Assembly: GCF_011806455.1 (NCBI RefSeq)
Contig: NZ_JAATOT010000001.1
Coordinates: forward strand, 62,001 to 126,000
DNA: 64,000 nucleotides
Direction: 5' to 3'
Source: Celeribacter sp. HF31
Lineage (GTDB): Bacteria > Pseudomonadota > Alphaproteobacteria > Rhodobacterales > Rhodobacteraceae
Shown: piece after piece, positions 34,685 through 43,376 of the stretch
Layout: each line of letters opens with the position of its first letter
Numbering within the stretch: the stretch's first letter is position 1
Notes under the pieces: generated by a model
The model's database searches: none
What the model was told of the DNA's origin: nothing
Seen by the model: only the letters and a program-made list of their open reading frames with translations
Translations under genes and position numbers: made by a program

Positions 34685-34711
34685 ATTAACCTTAAGAAAA
34701 TTAAGGTTAAT
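34685..34711. repeat. perfect 11-bp inverted repeat
   Basis: ATTAACCTTAA, five bases, TTAAGGTTAAT. It lies in the 293-base gap between pgeF and the small basic gene. It could be a dimeric regulator's operator or an RNA hairpin. There is no T run of terminator type. Nothing else is recognised in 34528-34820. Confidence 0.7.
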
Positions 34712-34820
34712 TCTGGTTTCTGAAAAACAATGAGGCGGAAGGTGCAGGATTGTTTCTGGCGAAAATGGGGCAGCGTGGTGCCGCATTCCTGCCCAAAACA
34801 GCACGTGCTGCAAACAGGTT

Positions 34821-35579
34821 TCAGAGGCGGATCAGAGAAATGAGTCGCCCGTAATCGGCCTCTTTGCGATGCACCGAACGGCGATAGGAATAGAACCGCT
34901 CCGGGTCGGAATAGGTGCAATGCCGGGTCCATTCGGCCTGACCGACCCCGGCCTCCCGCAAGCGGTGCAGACCGTAAGCAGGCAGGTCGAACTGATAGCG
35001 ATCCCCCTCGCCGTTGGCAAAGAACCGGGCGTTGTCTGGCGCCTCAGCGATGAAATCCTCAAGGAATTCAGGACCCACCTCATAGGCGCGTTGCGAAATC
35101 GTCGGGCCGATGATGGCGGTGATATCCTCGCGATGGGCGCCTAAGGCCTCCATCTCGTCGATCGTCGCCTCCAGAACCCCGCCAATCGCGCCTTTCCATC
35201 CGGCATGCGCCGCGCCGATGACGCCGGCTTTCGGATCGGCAAAAAGCACCGGCTGGCAATCGGCGGTCAGGATCACAAGCGCCAGACCAGGCTGATCGGT
35301 CACCAGCGCATCGCATTTCGGCGCCGCTCCGTCTTGCGGTCCGGTGACACGGGCGACATCGGCAGAGTGCACCTGATGCGCAGCGCAAAGATCGTCATAA
35401 CTCAGCCCAAGCGCGCCCGCCGCCCGGCTGCGGTTGATCTTGACGATATCGGCCTGATCCGTCGATCCCAGCCCGCAATTGAGCCCGCCAAACACCCCCG
35501 ACGAGGCCCCGCCCTTGCGGGTGAAGAACCCGTGCTGAATGCCGTCCAGCGCGTCAGAGGTGATGATTTCGAGGTTCAT
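34821..35579 (-). CDS. pgeF: peptidoglycan editing factor PgeF (YfiH/laccase-domain)
   Basis: 252 residues. Copper/zinc-site residues of the family are seen in DLCAAHQVHSADVARV, LVILTADCQPVLFAD and GVIGAAHAGWKGAIGGVLEA (His, Cys, His). The end HCTYSDPERFYSYRRSVHR is typical. Members remove mis-incorporated residues from peptidoglycan precursors; others show purine-nucleoside phosphorylase activity. It lies five bases after the methyltransferase and is last in the lgt-methyltransferase-pgeF unit, a known roseobacter order. Confidence 0.92.
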   Translation of the reverse strand: MNLEIITSDALDGIQHGFFTRKGGASSGVFGGLNCGLGSTDQADIVKINRSRAAGALGLSYDDLCAAHQVHSADVARVTGPQDGAAPKCDALVTDQPGLALVILTADCQPVLFADPKAGVIGAAHAGWKGAIGGVLEATIDEMEALGAHREDITAIIGPTISQRAYEVGPEFLEDFIAEAPDNARFFANGEGDRYQFDLPAYGLHRLREAGVGQAEWTRHCTYSDPERFYSYRRSVHRKEADYGRLISLIRL

Positions 35580-35584
35580 ATGTC

Positions 35585-36658
35585 TTATCCCGCGTCGAAT
35601 CCTGGGGGCATTTTATCCGGGCTGGGGGCGAGGGCCAGCGCTTTGAAAAGGGTTCCCATTTCTGTGGGCGAGGTCAACCGGTCAAATGCGCGGGTGTGGC
35701 TTTCCAAGGCCTCGCCGCTCAGTTTTGCGGCAAGTGCTTGCGCGCGTTCTGAGATGCCCAAGCGCGCCAAAAGCAGCCCTTGTGGGATCATCTGAGACGG
35801 GACGACGCCTGACCGTTGTGCCGCCTGAGCCAGCGCCTCGAAATCCACATGTGCGGTCAGATCGGCCTGACCGGGGCGGGCGAGGGGATCGACCATCTCG
35901 TGGGCTTCAAGCGCTTGGAACGTATCGCCCAAAGAGTGCCAGTCACCATAATCGACAAAGATCGCAGCGCCGCCATGGTCGGCGATCCGCTGGGCGATCT
36001 CTGTGACGACGGGCGCAGCACTGGGACAGGTTTCGACCACATCGCCGTCTGTCGTATCACCAAGCCGAGGCGCCAGTTCGGCCAGCGGCGTGGGCGCCGA
36101 GAGGCCCAGCGTTAGCGCACCGTCTTTCAGTCCGACCTGCGTCTCGGCCCAGCCCTCAGCCTTGCGGGTGAATTGCCGGATCGGCAGAGCGTCGAAAAAT
36201 TCGTTGGCGATCAGCCACAAAGGCGCGTCCGGCAGCTCCGCCACATGATCGCACCAAGTAACCTCGTAGCCCGCAAGACGGTCCCTTTGCGCGGCGCGCA
36301 GCGTGGGAGAGGCCTCAATCAAATGCACCCGCATCGCATCATGCATCCCCGGCACGCCTTTGGTGGCGCGCAAGATGTCGGCCATCAAAGTCCCACGTCC
36401 GGGGCCGATCTCGGCGAGCGTAAAGGGCGCGCGCGCGCCTTGGCTCAGCCAGCTTTGCGCCAGACACAGCCCCAGAAGCTCGCCGAACATCTGACTGATT
36501 TCGGGCGCGGTGGTGAAGTCGCCCGCCGCGCCCAAAGGATCGCGCGTGGTGTAATAGCCATGCTCCGGGTGCAGCAGGCATTCCGACATATAATCGGCCA
36601 GTGAGATCGGCCCGGTGTGCGCGATCCGGCGGGTGAGACTGTCTTTGAGGGCGGTCAT
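35585..36658 (-). CDS. SAM-dependent methyltransferase, MidA/NDUFAF7 family
   Basis: 357 residues starting MTALKDSLTRRIAHTGPISL. Family marks: LADYMSECLLHPEHGYYTTR, FTTAPEISQMFGELLG, the SAM loop LAEIGPGRGTLMADILRA, and PLWLIANEFFDALPIRQF. The mitochondrial homologue NDUFAF7 methylates an Arg of a complex I subunit; the bacterial target is not established. It overlaps the lgt stop by four bases (ATGA), so it is translated with lgt. Confidence 0.9.
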   Translation of the reverse strand: MTALKDSLTRRIAHTGPISLADYMSECLLHPEHGYYTTRDPLGAAGDFTTAPEISQMFGELLGLCLAQSWLSQGARAPFTLAEIGPGRGTLMADILRATKGVPGMHDAMRVHLIEASPTLRAAQRDRLAGYEVTWCDHVAELPDAPLWLIANEFFDALPIRQFTRKAEGWAETQVGLKDGALTLGLSAPTPLAELAPRLGDTTDGDVVETCPSAAPVVTEIAQRIADHGGAAIFVDYGDWHSLGDTFQALEAHEMVDPLARPGQADLTAHVDFEALAQAAQRSGVVPSQMIPQGLLLARLGISERAQALAAKLSGEALESHTRAFDRLTSPTEMGTLFKALALAPSPDKMPPGFDAG

Positions 36659-37536
36659 GCTTTCTTGGCTCTGAGCATGAAGAACAGCCCCAGGAGGATC
36701 ATCGGCAGAGACAGGATTTGCCCCATCTGCATCCCGAGGAAGACGGCGCCGGTGGGGTTCTCTGCCGTAATGAATTGTGCGTCGGCCTGACGGAAGAACT
36801 CAACGATGAAACGTGACAGACCGTAGCCCGCAAAGAACAGCCCCATGATAAAGCCCGGACGTTTCAAGGCGCCGGTGAACCAGACGAGGGCCAGGATCAG
36901 CGTGCCGAGAATCAGCCCCTCCATCCCCGCTTCATAAAGCTGCGAGGGGTGGCGGGCACACAAGGGACCGACGTTGGCGCAGGCCTGCGCCTCCATGCCG
37001 GGGAATATCACCGCCCAAGGCCCATCCCAAGGCTTGCCCCAAAGCTCGGCATTGACGAAATTCGCGAGCCGCCCAAGCAAAAGCCCCGGAGGCGTGGCCA
37101 TCGCCAAGAGATCGCCCAGCGACAACAAGGGCTTACTGTGCTTGCGGCCCCAGATGAACGCCGCGACGACAACACCCAGAAATCCGCCATGAAAGGCCAT
37201 GCCGCCCTTCCACACCATCGGGATTTCCCAAGGGTGGCTGAGGTAATAGCCGGGATTGTAAATCAGCACGGAACCAAGCCGCCCGCCGACGATGACACCC
37301 AGAATAAGCCATGTGAGCAGGTCTTCGAACTCTTCCTTGCTCATCGGCGCGGTGCCATCGGCCCAAAGTCGCGTGGTTTTCAGCGCGCGCAGGATGAGAA
37401 ACCATCCGATCAGGAAACCGCCAATATAGGCCAGCGCATACCAATGCAGCGCAAAGTGGATCGGTCCCAGATTGATCTCGAAGATCACCGGGGAGAGGTC
37501 GGGAAAATTCAGAACGGCAGGGGTCAAATTCAACAT
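36655..37536 (-). CDS. lgt: prolipoprotein diacylglyceryl transferase
   Basis: 293 residues, seven membrane segments. It attaches diacylglycerol from phosphatidylglycerol to the lipobox Cys of prolipoproteins. Signature GRLANFVNAELWGKP and ARHPSQLYEAGMEGL are intact, as is LHWYALAYIGGFLIGW at the N-terminus. Start MLNLTPAVLNFPDL at 37536 is preferred; upstream residues are not family-like. It is first in the lgt-methyltransferase-pgeF unit and divergent from ubiK. Confidence 0.97.
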   Translation of the reverse strand: MLNLTPAVLNFPDLSPVIFEINLGPIHFALHWYALAYIGGFLIGWFLILRALKTTRLWADGTAPMSKEEFEDLLTWLILGVIVGGRLGSVLIYNPGYYLSHPWEIPMVWKGGMAFHGGFLGVVVAAFIWGRKHSKPLLSLGDLLAMATPPGLLLGRLANFVNAELWGKPWDGPWAVIFPGMEAQACANVGPLCARHPSQLYEAGMEGLILGTLILALVWFTGALKRPGFIMGLFFAGYGLSRFIVEFFRQADAQFITAENPTGAVFLGMQMGQILSLPMILLGLFFMLRAKKA

Positions 37537-37637
37537 GCGCGCAACTGTCGTCAGAGGCGCGCGGAAGTCAACCTTGCGATTTGTGCATTCGCGCCCCATA
37601 TAGATCACAGACATTCACGACTGCGCCGGAGGCCGCC

Positions 37638-37886
37638 ATGCAGACTCGCAACAAGATCCTTGATGACTTCTCGCAACTCATGACCAACGCCATGGGTGTG
37701 GCCCAAGGCGCCAAGGATGAGGCGGAAACCGCGATGAAAAGCCTTGTCGACCGTTGGTTGGCGGATCGCGATTTCGTCACCCGCGAAGAATTCGACGCCG
37801 TGCGCGGCATGGCGCAAAAGGCCCGCGAAGAGAACGAAGAGCTGAAAAAGCGTCTCGAGGCTCTTGAGGCCGAGACAAAAGCCTGA
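37638..37886 (+). CDS. ubiK: UbiK-type ubiquinone biosynthesis accessory factor (BMFP family)
   Basis: 82 residues from ATG 37638 with GGAGG ahead. It starts MQTRNKILDDFSQLMTNAMG, an amphipathic membrane-associating helix. A C-terminal coiled coil follows (FDAVRGMAQKAREENEELKK, RLEALEAE). It matches YqiC/UbiK in length and layout; E. coli UbiK binds UbiJ and helps late aerobic ubiquinone steps. It is single with its own terminator. Confidence 0.85.
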   Translation: MQTRNKILDDFSQLMTNAMGVAQGAKDEAETAMKSLVDRWLADRDFVTREEFDAVRGMAQKAREENEELKKRLEALEAETKA

Positions 37887-37914
37887 TCCGGCCGACCCGT
37901 CTCAAATGCGCGCG

Positions 37915-37942
37915 AAAAGCTCCCGTTCAGGGGGCTTTTTTT
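37915..37942 (+). terminator. terminator of ubiK
   Basis: AAAAGCTCCC pairs with GGGGGCTTTT (one G-U) across GTTCA, with T7. Confidence 0.88.
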
Positions 37943-38030
37943 CTGTCCACAGCGGGCTTTGAGAGGATGTGGAAAAAACAGGCATCCTGTGGATGGCTGT
38001 CGATTGATGGGGATAACATAAATATTTCGC
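37943..38030. promoter_or_regulatory. phased array of DnaA-box-like 9-mers with AT-rich flank
   Basis: Compared with TTATCCACA: CTGTCCACA (plus, 37943), TTTTCCACA (minus, 37968-37976), CCATCCACA (minus, 37988-37996) and TTATCCCCA (minus, 38008-38016). The three minus-strand boxes begin exactly 20 bases apart, i.e. about two helix turns. An AT-rich run (ATAACATAAATATTT) follows at 38013. This could be a DnaA-binding control region or a replication origin. The 37887-38190 gap holds no gene; 38031-38190 shows nothing else clear. Confidence 0.45.
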
Positions 38031-38190
38031 TTTACAGATTTGGTGCTTTCGTCACACCATATCTAGTAAGGGAGGTGCTGCATACGCCGACCCTTAGAGC
38101 AGGCACCAAGTCTTAGTGGAAGCCACCGTGATGTCACAAAGGGGGGATGTCGCTGCGCCACGACAGACGCAAAACAGACGAGGCCCGTGT

Positions 38191-38691
38191 ATGTCGCTTA
38201 TTGAGCAGAGCTTTTCTACCGAAATTCACCCGATCGATCTGTGTGAGCATCTTTGCGAGCACAATGACTGGGAATTCGACCGTGTCGCCGACGACCAGAT
38301 CGCCATGGCGGTCGAGGGGCAGTGGCGCACCTATTCGATCACGCTGGCCTGGTCCGATTTCGACGAGACCCTGCGGCTGATCTGCACCTTTGAAATGGAA
38401 CCGCCCGCGGAGAAGCTGCCGCAGATCTACGAAATTCTCAATCGCGCCAACGACCAGATCTGGACCGGCGCCTTCACCTTCTGGCCCGAACAACAGCTCA
38501 TGGTCTATCGCTACGGCCTCGTTCTGTCGGGCGGTCAGGTCGCGGGCGCAGAACAGGTGGATCGCCTGATCGGTTCCGCCGTGGGGGCCGCCGAGCGGTT
38601 CTACCCGGCCTTTCAACTCGCCGCTTGGTCTGACCGTTCGCCTGAAGAGGCGATGGATGTTGCGATCCGTGAGGCTTACGGCCGCGCGTAA
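38191..38691 (+). CDS. YbjN domain-containing protein
   Basis: 166 residues from ATG 38191 with GAGG. It starts MSLIEQSFSTEIHPIDLCEH. The sensory-domain pattern is WEFDRVADDQIAMAVEGQWR, YSITLAWSDFDETLRLICTF, then FTFWPEQQLMVYRYGLVLSG. The fold resembles type III secretion chaperones and YbjN. In roseobacters this gene usually precedes proC, as here. The function is not defined. Confidence 0.85.
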   Translation: MSLIEQSFSTEIHPIDLCEHLCEHNDWEFDRVADDQIAMAVEGQWRTYSITLAWSDFDETLRLICTFEMEPPAEKLPQIYEILNRANDQIWTGAFTFWPEQQLMVYRYGLVLSGGQVAGAEQVDRLIGSAVGAAERFYPAFQLAAWSDRSPEEAMDVAIREAYGRA

Positions 38692-38748
38692 CTGCGCAGA
38701 AATGTAGAGGGCGGGGTGCGTTGCGCTCCGCCTCTCGCTTGATAGAGT

Positions 38749-38777
38749 GCCCCCTGACGCCCTCAGGGGGCTTTTTA
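38749..38777 (+). terminator. terminator of the YbjN gene
   Basis: GCCCCCTGA and TCAGGGGGC form a nine-pair stem with loop CGCCC, then T5. It lies just before the proC ribosome site. Confidence 0.9.
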
Positions 38778-38800
38778 TTGTGCTAGAGAGGGACGAGATT

Positions 38801-39604
38801 ATGGACGATCTGAAAACGCGCGGTTTGGTGCTTTTGGGCTGCGGAAAAATGGGCTCGGCGATGCTCAAAGGCTGGCTTGATGGTGGTTTGCCGCCCAGCT
38901 CCGTCACTGTGCTCGACCCGCATCCCTCTGATTGGCTGCAAGGCACCGGTGTAAACCTCAATACGGATTTGCCGAAGGATCCAGCCATCGTTCTGGTGGC
39001 TGTGAAGCCGCAGATGATGGGCGACGCGCTTCCGAAACTTCAGGCGCTGGGCAATGGCACAACGGTGTTCCTCTCTGTGGCCGCAGGGATCACCTTGACG
39101 ACATACGAAGAGATGCTGGGTGACAAAACCCCTATCGTGCGCGCTATGCCCAACACACCGGCCGCCATCGGGCGCGGCATCACCGGAATCGTCGGCAATG
39201 CTGTGGCGACGGCCAAAGATGTCGACCTGGCCGAAAGCCTGTTGCAAGCGGTGGGGCAGGTGGTGCGTCTTGAGACCGAGGCGCAGATTCGCCCGCTGAC
39301 CGCGATTTCCGGCTGTGGCCCGGCCTATGTGTTCCATCTGATCGAGGTGATGGCTGCGGCAGGTGAAAAGGCCGGTCTCTCTGCGGAGATGGCGATGCAA
39401 TTGGCCAAGGCCACCGTGGGCGGGGCCGGGCAACTTGCTGAAATGTCGGACGAAAACCCGGCGCAGCTGCGCATCAATGTAACCTCGCCGGGCGGCGTGA
39501 CCGCCGAGGCGCTGCGCGTGTTGATGGATGAGGAAACCGGCTTCCCCGCGTTGCTGGAGCGCGCCGTCGAGGCCGCGATCAAGCGCGACGAGGAATTGGC
39601 ATGA
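38801..39604 (+). CDS. proC: pyrroline-5-carboxylate reductase
   Basis: 267 residues. Last step of proline synthesis: P5C plus NAD(P)H to proline. Rossmann loop [56 protein letters not shown], and the substrate-site block [20 protein letters not shown]. The C-terminus [16 protein letters not shown] is intact. Start 38801 is preferred over an upstream extension that would overlap the terminator. It overlaps csaA by four bases. Confidence 0.96.
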   Translation: MDDLKTRGLVLLGCGKMGSAMLKGWLDGGLPPSSVTVLDPHPSDWLQGTGVNLNTDLPKDPAIVLVAVKPQMMGDALPKLQALGNGTTVFLSVAAGITLTTYEEMLGDKTPIVRAMPNTPAAIGRGITGIVGNAVATAKDVDLAESLLQAVGQVVRLETEAQIRPLTAISGCGPAYVFHLIEVMAAAGEKAGLSAEMAMQLAKATVGGAGQLAEMSDENPAQLRINVTSPGGVTAEALRVLMDEETGFPALLERAVEAAIKRDEELA

Positions 39605-39954
39605 GCGAAGATAAAGCCGCTGAGATCAGCTTTGACGACTTTCTGAAGGTGGATATTCGCGCGGGCACGGTGGTCCGCGCGGAACCCTACCCGGAGGCCC
39701 GCAAACCGGCGATCAAGCTCTGGATCGATTTTGGCCCGGAGATCGGCGAAAAGAAATCCTCCGCGCAGATCACCGTGCATTACACGCCCGAAACCTTGGT
39801 CGGGAAACAGGTCATGGCCGTGGTGAATTTCCCGCCGCGTCAAATTGGGCGGTTCATGTCTGAGGTGCTGGTTTTGGGCTTCCCGGACGCGGAGGGGGCG
39901 ATTGTTTTGGCCCAGCCGGGGCTGTCTGTGCCGAATGGCGGACGGCTGCACTAA
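39601..39954 (+). CDS. csaA: CsaA-type tRNA-binding domain protein
   Basis: 117 residues forming a single OB-fold tRNA-binding (EMAP-II-like) domain. [60 protein letters not shown] and the tail [11 protein letters not shown] match CsaA, described as an export-related chaperone in Bacillus. It is translationally coupled to proC by ATGA. Confidence 0.9.
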   Translation: MSEDKAAEISFDDFLKVDIRAGTVVRAEPYPEARKPAIKLWIDFGPEIGEKKSSAQITVHYTPETLVGKQVMAVVNFPPRQIGRFMSEVLVLGFPDAEGAIVLAQPGLSVPNGGRLH

Positions 39955-39966
39955 GGACTTTTGAGT

Positions 39967-39996
39967 TGCGGCGAGGCCCTCTCGCCGCATTCTTTT
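39967..39996. terminator. terminator after csaA
   Basis: TGCGGCGAG and CTCGCCGCA pair around GCCCT, followed by TTCTTTT; it lies between convergent csaA and tdk. Confidence 0.8.
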
Positions 39997-40013
39997 ACGA
40001 GAACCTGAACGGG

Positions 40014-40083
40014 TTAACGCCCTGTCATAAACGGCACCGACATCCTTAACGCCCTGTCACAATTCCCGCGAAGGCCTGTCACA
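40014..40083. repeat. direct repeats between csaA and tdk
   Basis: TTAACGCCCTGTCA occurs at 40014-40027 and again at 40046-40059, 32 bases apart. CCTGTCACA then recurs at 40053 and 40075, 22 bases apart. They sit in the 3' region of tdk with no gene. The function is unknown. Confidence 0.7.
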
Positions 40084-40087
40084 GTCT

Positions 40088-40687
40088 TTAAGAGACCGTA
40101 AACGAAGGATGATCGCCCGTCGCCTCGCGCCAGTGCTTGCGGCAAAGCGAGACATAGCGTTCGTTGCCGCCAATATCGACCTGCGCCCCCTCGGTCAGCA
40201 CCATGCCGTTCTCAGACATGCGCACCACCATGGTCGCCTTTTTTCCGCAATGACAGATCGTGCGCACTTCGCGCATCTCATCGGCCAGCGCCAAAAGCGC
40301 CGCCGAGCCGGGAAACAGATTGCCCTGAAAATCGACGCGCAGCCCATAGGCCATCACCGGCACTTTCAGATCGTCGACCACGCGCGCCAGCTGCCAAACC
40401 TGTTCCTCGGTCAGAAACTGCGCCTCGTCGATAAAGATACAGGCCAGCGGCCCCTCTTTCAGACGCGTCTCGATCTTGGCGAACATATTCTCGTTTTCCT
40501 CGAAGGTGTCCGCCTCATCGCCAATGCCGATCCGGCTTGCGATGCGCCCCGCGCCCGCCCGGTCGTCGAGTTTCGCGGTGATGAGATAGGTGTCCATTCC
40601 GCGTTCGCGGTAGTTGTAGGAGGCCTGAAGCAGCAGGGTCGACTTGCCTGCGTTCATGGTCGAGTATTGAAAATAGAGCTTTGCCAT
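40088..40687 (-). CDS. tdk: thymidine kinase
   Basis: 199 residues, type II thymidine kinase. P-loop YFQYSTMNAGKSTLLLQ, catalytic CIFIDEAQFLTEEQVWQL, lasso/zinc region with CHCGKKATMV and a later Cys in VSLCRKHWRE. It phosphorylates thymidine in the salvage route. It is single and minus-strand, ahead of a long gap. Confidence 0.95.
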   Translation of the reverse strand: MAKLYFQYSTMNAGKSTLLLQASYNYRERGMDTYLITAKLDDRAGAGRIASRIGIGDEADTFEENENMFAKIETRLKEGPLACIFIDEAQFLTEEQVWQLARVVDDLKVPVMAYGLRVDFQGNLFPGSAALLALADEMREVRTICHCGKKATMVVRMSENGMVLTEGAQVDIGGNERYVSLCRKHWREATGDHPSFTVS

Positions 40688-40916
40688 GCGCCGTTCTGTG
40701 CCAGATCACACAGGTCGGGATCAAGCGGGCAATGCGTGCAAAACTCCAGGAATATGAAAAACTTGCCGTTCAACGGCTCTGTTGCGGGAAACTAACGGGT
40801 GGAAGCCTGAGAAAAACTCGTGACCATGTCCGGCGTTTGCCTGACGGCAAAGGGGATGAGGGTGCCGGGACCAAAACTATAAAACCTGTTTTCTCGAAAA
40901 ACACTCCCACCCGATC

Positions 40917-40934
40917 CGATGCGTGTTTGCATCG
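40917..40934. repeat. short inverted repeat in the tdk-41061 gap
   Basis: CGATGC, six bases, GCATCG. This is the only clear structure in the 373-base gap 40688-41060; there is no gene there, although promoters for tdk and the 41061 gene must lie in it. Confidence 0.4.
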
Positions 40935-41060
40935 AATACTCTCTAACGCCCGCAACAACAGGTATATGCTTGTATGTCATGCGAAAATCGGGAATTTAAT
41001 GGGAAATGGTTTATGGAATTCCCCATGGGATGGACGACGTAAGGGGTTGGGACACGCATA

Positions 41061-41519
41061 ATGGATGCTGCTGGGAACTATCTGAAAAAACACACCGAAG
41101 CGCTGGTCAAGGACGTCGGTTTGGAGGCTGCATGTGCGCTGACTGGGAAGTCGAAGGCGACTCTCGGGCGCTATTACTCCACTGCGGATGAGCATTCGGA
41201 CCGGTTCATTCCGGTCGATGCCGTGGCGCAGCTTGAATCGGCGGCGGGCTATCCGCATGTGACCTCCGCTTTGGCGGAGTTGAAAGGCATCGCGCTGTCT
41301 TATGATGCGGCACGTAATGAACACCCCAAAGAGGGCGGTGTGAACACCGATGTGGTTGCCCTTTCGCAGCGGTTCGCCATGCTGATGGCCGAATACACGG
41401 ATGCGATCGAGGACGGGATCATCACCATCAATGAGGCCAAGCGCCTGCTGCGTGAGACGCTTGAACTGCAACAGGTGCTGATCAACATGAAGCTGCACCT
41501 TGAGCAGGAAGCCACTTGA
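41061..41519 (+). CDS. putative DNA-binding protein, phage CII/CP76-like
   Basis: 152 residues starting MDAAGNYLKKHTEALVKDVG. A helix-turn-helix-like stretch is GLEAACALTGKSKATLGRYY, followed by RFIPVDAVAQLESAAGYPHV and a C-terminal pair of long helices (RFAMLMAEYTDAIEDG, EAKRLLRETLELQQVLINMK) that could dimerise. The layout resembles CII-type regulators of phages, but it stands alone among housekeeping genes and is probably a chromosomal conserved protein. Its target is unknown. Confidence 0.6.
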   Translation: MDAAGNYLKKHTEALVKDVGLEAACALTGKSKATLGRYYSTADEHSDRFIPVDAVAQLESAAGYPHVTSALAELKGIALSYDAARNEHPKEGGVNTDVVALSQRFAMLMAEYTDAIEDGIITINEAKRLLRETLELQQVLINMKLHLEQEAT

Positions 41520-41541
41520 TAAGCCGTTGATCCAAAAATAA

Positions 41542-41572
41542 AAAAGGCGGCCTTTGGAGCCGCCTTTTTCAT
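41542..41572. terminator. terminator between 41061 gene and rhlE
   Basis: AAAAGGCGGC and GCCGCCTTTT pair across CTTTGGA; T on the plus strand and a T-rich run on the minus strand allow both convergent genes to end here. Confidence 0.9.
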
Positions 41573-41581
41573 GTCTTCACC

Positions 41582-42886
41582 TTAACCGCGGCGCCTTTGC
41601 CGAGAGGGGCGGCCTTTCGCGCCGCCCGGTTTGCCAGCGGGGTTTCCGCCCTGTTTGGCGCGCGGTTTGCCGCCTGAGTTGGCGCCACGCGGACCACCAC
41701 CACCACGACGACCGCCTTGCTGTTTTGGCTTCGGCTCCGCCTTCATCCCATCGGCGGCCCAGGACGCAGAGGTGGCCACCGGAATCCGGATTTTCATCAC
41801 TTTCTCGATGGCACGAAAATCGTCAAGCTCGGTCGGCGAACAGAAGGCCACGGCCTTGCCGTCACGCCCCGCACGCGCTGTCCGCCCGATGCGGTGCACG
41901 AAGTTTTCCGGCACATTCGGCAGCTCGTAGTTGTAGACGTGGCGCACCGCCGGGATGTCGATCCCGCGCGCGGCCACATCGGTCGCGACCAACACCTTGA
42001 GCTTGCCGGATTTCGCTGCGGCCAGGGTGCGCTCACGCTGGCCCTGAGATTTATTGCCGTGAATCGCGCCCGCTTCGAATCCGTCACGCACGAGGTTCTT
42101 CGCCATCCGCTCCGCGCCGTGTTTGGTGCGGGAAAACACCAGCGCCAATTCGTCGGAGTGATCGCAAAGCAGCTCTTTCAGCAGCTCGTATTTGTCCGGC
42201 TGCGGGATGAAGTGCACCTCCTGGTCGATCTTGTCGGCGGCTTTGCCCGGAGGCGACACCTCGATGCGGATCGGCGAGGTCAGGTAGCTTTTCGCGATCT
42301 CGTTCATGTCTTTCGACATGGTGGCGGAGAACAGCATGGTCTGGCGTTCTTTCGCCAGCATCGGCACCAGTTTACGGAGCGCATGGATGAAGCCCATGTC
42401 GAGCATCTGGTCGGCCTCGTCCAAGACAAGGAAGGTCGTCTCGTCCAGACGCACCGCCTTGCGATCAATGAGGTCCATCAAACGGCCCGGCGTGGCGACG
42501 AGAATATCGGTCCCACGCTCCAGACGGTTGATCTGCGCATTGATCGAGACGCCGCCCACGACGCGGTTGAGTTTGAGATGCGAGCCCTTGATGAAAGGGA
42601 ACAGCCCGTCGGCGATCTGGTTCACCAGCTCGCGGGTCGGCGCCAGGATCAGCGCGCGGACGGTTTTGGGCGCGGGTTTCGAGCCATCACTGTAACACAT
42701 GTGCAAGAGCGGCAGGCCAAAGGCGAGCGTCTTGCCCGTCCCGGTTTGTGCGAGGCCCATCACATCGCGGCCCTGCATCACTTCGGGAATGGCGCGGGCT
42801 TGAATGGGGGTCGGGGTCTCGATGCCGATCTCTTTCAAGACATCGAGCAGCTTCGGCTTGAGGCCGAGCATGGAAAAATCAGTCAT
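41582..42886 (-). CDS. rhlE: DEAD-box ATP-dependent RNA helicase, RhlE type
   Basis: 434 residues from ATG 42886 with AAAGGA. Motifs in order: TPTPIQARAIPEV (Q), MGLAQTGTGKTLAF (I), APTRELVNQI (Ia), VLDEADQML (II), MLFSATMS (III), ATDVAARGID (V), HRIGRTARAG (VI). The C-terminal ~60 residues are a basic Gly/Arg/Lys-rich RNA-binding tail (QQGGRRGGGGPRGANSGG). It unwinds rRNA or mRNA structures, often in the cold or in ribosome assembly. A long upstream open frame is not family-like. Confidence 0.94.
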   Translation of the reverse strand: MTDFSMLGLKPKLLDVLKEIGIETPTPIQARAIPEVMQGRDVMGLAQTGTGKTLAFGLPLLHMCYSDGSKPAPKTVRALILAPTRELVNQIADGLFPFIKGSHLKLNRVVGGVSINAQINRLERGTDILVATPGRLMDLIDRKAVRLDETTFLVLDEADQMLDMGFIHALRKLVPMLAKERQTMLFSATMSKDMNEIAKSYLTSPIRIEVSPPGKAADKIDQEVHFIPQPDKYELLKELLCDHSDELALVFSRTKHGAERMAKNLVRDGFEAGAIHGNKSQGQRERTLAAAKSGKLKVLVATDVAARGIDIPAVRHVYNYELPNVPENFVHRIGRTARAGRDGKAVAFCSPTELDDFRAIEKVMKIRIPVATSASWAADGMKAEPKPKQQGGRRGGGGPRGANSGGKPRAKQGGNPAGKPGGAKGRPSRQRRRG

Positions 42887-43302
42887 ATCTGTCCTTTGGT
42901 GGGAGGCCCACACGCTAGACGCACCCGCATCTCGCGGGCACTTGGTTGGTCGCGGAAAAGGTCTCCGGAGCGCGCCATATGCCCACCCCGTCTTTCCGCC
43001 GGACCCCTTGCGTGATGTTGGGAACCTGTGGGCACACTCTGTCAAAGAGACCGCCCGATATTCCACCCGGCGCGTCAAACGCGGCTGCTCACGCGGCAGC
43101 ACGGGGTAGGAATGTCGCTCAAATGGGGCAGAGCGGGGGAGAAGTCAAGAGCGGGGGTGATTCTCATAAATCATGAGCACTAGTGTTTTTGTGCTTGAAG
43201 CCGTCATAGAACACGTCTCGTTCACGGTGTGTTCATGATATTTTAGGGATTTTTGCTTTTTTTTGTGTGTAACTGTTACTAAGTTGCGCTAAAGTTTTTG
43301 TG

Positions 43303-43331
43303 TTGACTTATAGCGGTGCCGCCGGTAATTG
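43303..43331 (+). promoter_or_regulatory. sigma-70 promoter of the low-GC cassette
   Basis: TTGACT (43303-43308), 17 bases, TAATTG (43326-43331). It lies 45 bases before the ATG at 43377. In the 490-base gap 42887-43376, the sequence turns sharply A/T-rich near 43170, marking the probable islet edge. No gene is seen in it. Confidence 0.6.
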
Positions 43332-43376
43332 CCGCTGCAACTTTTATGGGGAGTGCGAGAAATCGTATCTTAGATA

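Noticed and set aside
34685..34711. CtrA binding site (TTAA-N7-TTAA)
   Set aside because: The TTAA spacings are 5 and 11, not 7.
40014..40083. CRISPR-like repeats
   Set aside because: Only two to three short unequal repeats, no spacers of constant length and no cas genes.
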